NCBI GenBank assembly: GCA_028693165.1 | Contig: JAQUVX010000009.1 | Coordinates: 1 to 64,000 of the forward strand | Source of the DNA: Lachnospiraceae bacterium | GTDB taxonomy: Bacteria > Bacillota > Clostridia > Lachnospirales > Lachnospiraceae | DNA length: 64,000 bases | Direction: 5' to 3' | Shown here: positions 61,212 through 64,000 of the stretch, piece by piece | Layout: each line of letters begins with the position of its first letter | Numbering within the stretch: position 1 is the stretch's first letter | Position numbers and translations under genes: made by a program | The notes under the pieces: model-generated | Told to the model about the DNA's origin: nothing | Databases searched by the model: none | What the model saw: the letters and a program-made list of their open reading frames with translations, nothing else

Positions 61212-62468
61212 ATGCTCAGAAAACTACAGTGGAAATTTCTTCAGATCAGCATGGCCGCTTTCGCGGTGGTGGTCGTGCTGCTGACGGGGATGCTGAACCT
61301 GTTTTATATTATGCAGATGGAAAATCAGTCCAATTATCTGCTGGAGTTTCTGGTGGAAAATGGAGGCCGTTTTCCGCGGAATATCGCGAAAGATTCGGAC
61401 TTTGCGCGGGGGTTCAATGGGTTCTCGCAGGAGACACCCTATGAGACGCGGTATTTTTCGGTGGAGCTGGATGACAGCGGGGTGGCGATTCGGAGCGAAC
61501 TCGGGTCGATCGCTGCGGTTTCGGACGCGGAGGCCCTCGATTATGTGATGCGGGCAGAATGTACGGGAGATACACGAGGGTATCTTGACAGCTACAAGTT
61601 TGCGGTGAAGGAGCAGGAGAACAGCGTGCTGTATGTGTTCCTGGACTGCCATTTCACGCATCGCATGGAGCTGTCCTTTGTGGTGAGTTCTGTCATGATT
61701 GCCGGGGCATCGCTGGGGCTTGTGCTGGTTCTTATGATTTTGCTTTCCGGGAAAGCGGTCGCGCCGCTGGCTGCTTCGATCGAGAAGCAGAAACGGTTCA
61801 TCACGGACGCGGGGCATGAGCTGAAGACTCCGCTGGCCATCATTTCAGCAAATAATGAGGTGATCGAGATGACCTCCGGGGAGAATGAGTGGACGGAGAG
61901 CACCCGCCATCAGATTGTCCGGCTGAGTGACTTGATTCAGAATATGCTGGTGCTTTCCAGACTTCAAGAGGAGCCGGAACAGCAGTTGGCGGAGCAGGTG
62001 GATTTGAGCAGTCTGGTGGAGGAAGAAACCAATCCCTTCGCAAGCGTTGCGCGCAGCAAAGGAAGGAAGCTTGAGATCGAGATACAGAAAGGAATCTGTT
62101 GTAAGGGCAATGAAAACAGTCTGCGCCAGTTAGTTACGATTCTGATTGACAACGCTGTAAAATATGCGGACGAGGGCGGGACGGTTCAGGTCGCATTCTC
62201 GGCGAAGAGAAAGGAATGTGAGCTTAAGATTACAAACCCCTATGCGAATGCATCTGAGGAGGAGATGAAAAAAGTATTCCAGCGTTTTTACCGCACCGAT
62301 CAGTCCCGCTCCCGTGAGACCGGGGGAAGCGGCATCGGCCTCTCCATCGCCACGCTGATCACAGAACTCCATAAGGGAAAGATCTGGGCGGAGGTGCCGG
62401 CGCAGAACGTGGTATGCTTTCATGTGGTGCTGCCAGGTGAAACACAATCCCGGCGCCTCTCTGTATAG
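61212..62468 (+). CDS. Sensor histidine kinase, partner of the OmpR-type regulator
   Basis: A 418-residue membrane kinase. It has two membrane helices (about 12-35 and 158-184) bounding a short extracellular sensor region, then HisKA (FITDAGHELKTPLAII) and HATPase_c with N-box LVTILIDNAVKYA and GGSGIGLSI. There is no HAMP domain between the second helix and the H-box. ATG 61212 follows AAGGAGG by 8 bases. It is co-transcribed with the regulator gene. Confidence 0.92.
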   Translation: MLRKLQWKFLQISMAAFAVVVVLLTGMLNLFYIMQMENQSNYLLEFLVENGGRFPRNIAKDSDFARGFNGFSQETPYETRYFSVELDDSGVAIRSELGSIAAVSDAEALDYVMRAECTGDTRGYLDSYKFAVKEQENSVLYVFLDCHFTHRMELSFVVSSVMIAGASLGLVLVLMILLSGKAVAPLAASIEKQKRFITDAGHELKTPLAIISANNEVIEMTSGENEWTESTRHQIVRLSDLIQNMLVLSRLQEEPEQQLAEQVDLSSLVEEETNPFASVARSKGRKLEIEIQKGICCKGNENSLRQLVTILIDNAVKYADEGGTVQVAFSAKRKECELKITNPYANASEEEMKKVFQRFYRTDQSRSRETGGSGIGLSIATLITELHKGKIWAEVPAQNVVCFHVVLPGETQSRRLSV

Positions 62469-62492
62469 AATTTCTAAGAATAACAGATACTG
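62462..62492 (+). promoter_or_regulatory. Candidate forespore promoter for spoVAD-AE
   Basis: TGTATA (62462-62467) and GATACTG (62486-62492), with an 18-base spacer, approach the sigma-G consensus (TGnATA and CATACTA). It overlaps the hairpin that follows. About 100 bases before spoVAD. Confidence 0.35.
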
Positions 62493-62529
62493 TTGATGTC
62501 GGAACAAAGACAAAGCAGTATCTGTTTTC
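62482..62529 (+). terminator. Terminator-like hairpin after the kinase gene
   Basis: AACAGATACTG (62482-62492) pairs perfectly with CAGTATCTGTT (62516-62526), followed by a short T run. Loop of 23 bases. Confidence 0.5.
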
Positions 62530-62591
62530 ATTCACGGGGAATGGACGGAGCAGACTTTGTCCCATCAGGGAAAGTGAGGGAATCATACAGC

Positions 62592-63662
62592 ATGCAGAAG
62601 GGAAAAGCCAGTTTAGCGTTGGAACATCCGGCTTATGTGACGGCATCGGCTTCCATTGCCGGGAAGAAAGAGGGAGAAGGACCGCTCAAGAGCGGAATTG
62701 ATGTGGTGGAACAGGATCCCATGTTTGGTGCAGAGACGTGGGAGGAGGCGGAGAGCGCTATGCAGAAGCAGGCGGCGGACCTGGCTTTGGAGAAGGGCGA
62801 TATTCACCGGAAAGACATTCGTTATCTGTTTGCGGGGGACCTTCTGGGGCAGTTGATTGCCACTTCCTTTGGAACCGTGGATTTGGAAATTCCCCTGTTC
62901 GGGCTGTATGGGGCGTGTTCTACCATCGGGGAAGCGCTGAGTCTGGGGGCCATGTGCGTCGATGCCGGTCACGCAGACCGGGTGCTTGCTGTGGCATCCA
63001 GCCATTATGCCACGGCGGAGAAGCAGTTCCGCTTCCCCCTGGGCTATGGAAATCAGCGGTCGCAGAGTGCGTCCTGGACGGTCACAGGCTGCGGAGCCGT
63101 GGTGCTCTCAAAGGAGGAGCCTGGGCGGATGGCGAAAGACCAGGCGCAGGTGCGGATCACCGGAATCACGACCGGAAGGATGGTGGATCTTGGCGTGAAG
63201 GATTCCATGAATATGGGAGCGGCCATGGCTCCGGCAGCGTGGGATACCATCCAGCAGAATTTCGAGGATTTCGGTGTGGACGAACTGCATTATGATAAAA
63301 TCATCACCGGTGATCTCGGGACGATCGGTCAGAAGGTTCTTCTGGATTTTGCAAAGAACAAGGGACATGATCTCTCAGAGAAGCACATGGACTGCGGCAT
63401 TGAGATCTATGACTGTGAGGCGCAGGATATGCATGCCGGCGGAAGCGGCTGCGGGTGTGCGGCGGTGACCTTGTGCGCGCTCATTCTGCCGAAGCTTCTG
63501 GAGGGAACCTGGAGGCGTGTGTTATTTCTGCCGACCGGGGCATTGTTGTCCACGGTCAGTTACAATGAAGGACAGAGCATTCCGGGAATCGCCCATGCGG
63601 TGGTGCTGGAGCGTTTCGTGCCGACCGCAGGCAGGAAGGAAGAAGGAGGTGCTGTGTCATGA
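62592..63662 (+). CDS. spoVAD: Stage V sporulation protein AD
   Basis: A 356-residue thiolase-fold protein of the SpoVA channel that binds dipicolinic acid. It contains ASASIAGKKEGEGPL, GDLLGQ, the nucleophile-region GLYGACSTIGE, YATAEKQFRFPLGYGNQR and CGCAAVT, all SpoVAD features. The frame is open to 62493, but ATG 62592 gives the expected N-terminus; GAGGG lies 11 bases upstream. Its usual neighbour spoVAC ends 4.3 kb earlier. spoVAE overlaps its stop by 4 bases. Confidence 0.95.
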   Translation: MQKGKASLALEHPAYVTASASIAGKKEGEGPLKSGIDVVEQDPMFGAETWEEAESAMQKQAADLALEKGDIHRKDIRYLFAGDLLGQLIATSFGTVDLEIPLFGLYGACSTIGEALSLGAMCVDAGHADRVLAVASSHYATAEKQFRFPLGYGNQRSQSASWTVTGCGAVVLSKEEPGRMAKDQAQVRITGITTGRMVDLGVKDSMNMGAAMAPAAWDTIQQNFEDFGVDELHYDKIITGDLGTIGQKVLLDFAKNKGHDLSEKHMDCGIEIYDCEAQDMHAGGSGCGCAAVTLCALILPKLLEGTWRRVLFLPTGALLSTVSYNEGQSIPGIAHAVVLERFVPTAGRKEEGGAVS

Positions 63663-64000
63663 CGGAGGTTTTGAAAGCATTTCTGGTAGGAGGCGCGATC
63701 TGCGCAGTGGTGCAGATTCTTTTGGACCGGACGAAGCTGATGCCTGGCCGGATCATGGTTTTGCTGGTAGTAAGCGGTGCGGTTCTCGGCTTTCTTGGGA
63801 TTTACCAGCCCTTTGCTGAATGGGCGGGAGCCGGGGCGAGCGTGCCTCTGCTCGGCTTTGGAAATACGCTCTGGAAGGGCGTGGCAAAGAGCATCACCGA
63901 GGAGGGCGAAGGGGTTCTTGGCATCTTCAAAGGCGGCCTGACTGCCAGCTCGGCGGGGATCGCCGCCGCGCTGGTCTTTGGATATCTGGGGGCTCTGTTG
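63659..64000 (+). CDS. spoVAE: Stage V sporulation protein AE (partial, runs off the window)
   Basis: The ATG overlaps the spoVAD stop (ATGA). The 114 codons in the window encode membrane segments typical of SpoVAE (FLVGGAICAVVQILLDRTKL, GAVLGFLGIYQPF, GAGASVPLLGFGNTL, GLTASSAGIAAALVFGYLGAL). It is open to the end of the window, so the stop lies just outside. SpoVAE is about 116 residues in relatives, so very little is missing. Confidence 0.92.
   Translation, partial: MTEVLKAFLVGGAICAVVQILLDRTKLMPGRIMVLLVVSGAVLGFLGIYQPFAEWAGAGASVPLLGFGNTLWKGVAKSITEEGEGVLGIFKGGLTASSAGIAAALVFGYLGALL

Overview
The window looks like chromosomal DNA from a spore-forming member of the Lachnospiraceae (Clostridia). 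This rests on the spoIIAA-spoIIAB-sigF operon, a spoVA locus, a sigK gene, strong Shine-Dalgarno sites, a DUF4364 regulator, ATP-type PEP carboxykinase, and a purine pathway that splits PurH into a PurO-like cyclohydrolase plus a separate AICAR formyltransferase. Base composition is moderate (roughly half G+C by eye), apart from clearly AT-rich patches around 22.4-23.9 kb and 32.2-34.0 kb. I ran no database search; family names come from motif recognition.

0-17 kb is mostly housekeeping and transport: a HAD phosphatase, a CarD-like regulator, pckA, pyrBI (reverse strand), a MacB-type ABC export operon with a large secreted partner, an APC permease/UcpA-like SDR/APC permease operon, a ZTP riboswitch controlling purO-purH, and hflKC. 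17-21 kb holds a 1156-residue REC-GGDEF-EAL-REC-GGDEF protein and an HPt protein.

21-34 kb appears to contain two insertions into an older signalling/sporulation locus. The first (about 21.3-31.4 kb) carries a Fic protein, a broken TetR gene, a DUF1697 gene and a divergent D-serine catabolic cluster. It is bounded by two 132-bp direct copies of the HPt gene 3' end and its terminator. The second (about 32.1-34.1 kb) carries one AT-rich MBL-fold gene and is bounded by two copies of the sigK 3' end, with the probable original sigK terminator on the far side. Neither contains a visible integrase.

34-43 kb resumes with galE, a GNAT, a hybrid histidine kinase, a second REC-GGDEF-EAL-GGDEF protein paralogous to the first, and an AGCS symporter. 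The two giant c-di-GMP proteins, the HPt protein and the hybrid kinase probably formed one phosphorelay locus before the insertions. 43.7-49.4 kb is a three-gene operon of unknown function: a 1191-residue repeat protein, a divergent Hsp70/actin-fold ATPase and a TPR-like protein. valS, folC, a 45-residue protein and a membrane TPR protein follow.

55-64 kb is the sporulation block: spoIIAA-AB-sigF, then a sigma-G-type promoter leading a 51-residue membrane protein and spoVAA-AB-AC. About 4.3 kb of other material (a nuclease-like gene on the reverse strand, hairpin and tandem repeats, a small alarmone synthetase and a two-component system) separates these from spoVAD and spoVAE. spoVAE runs off the end of the window.
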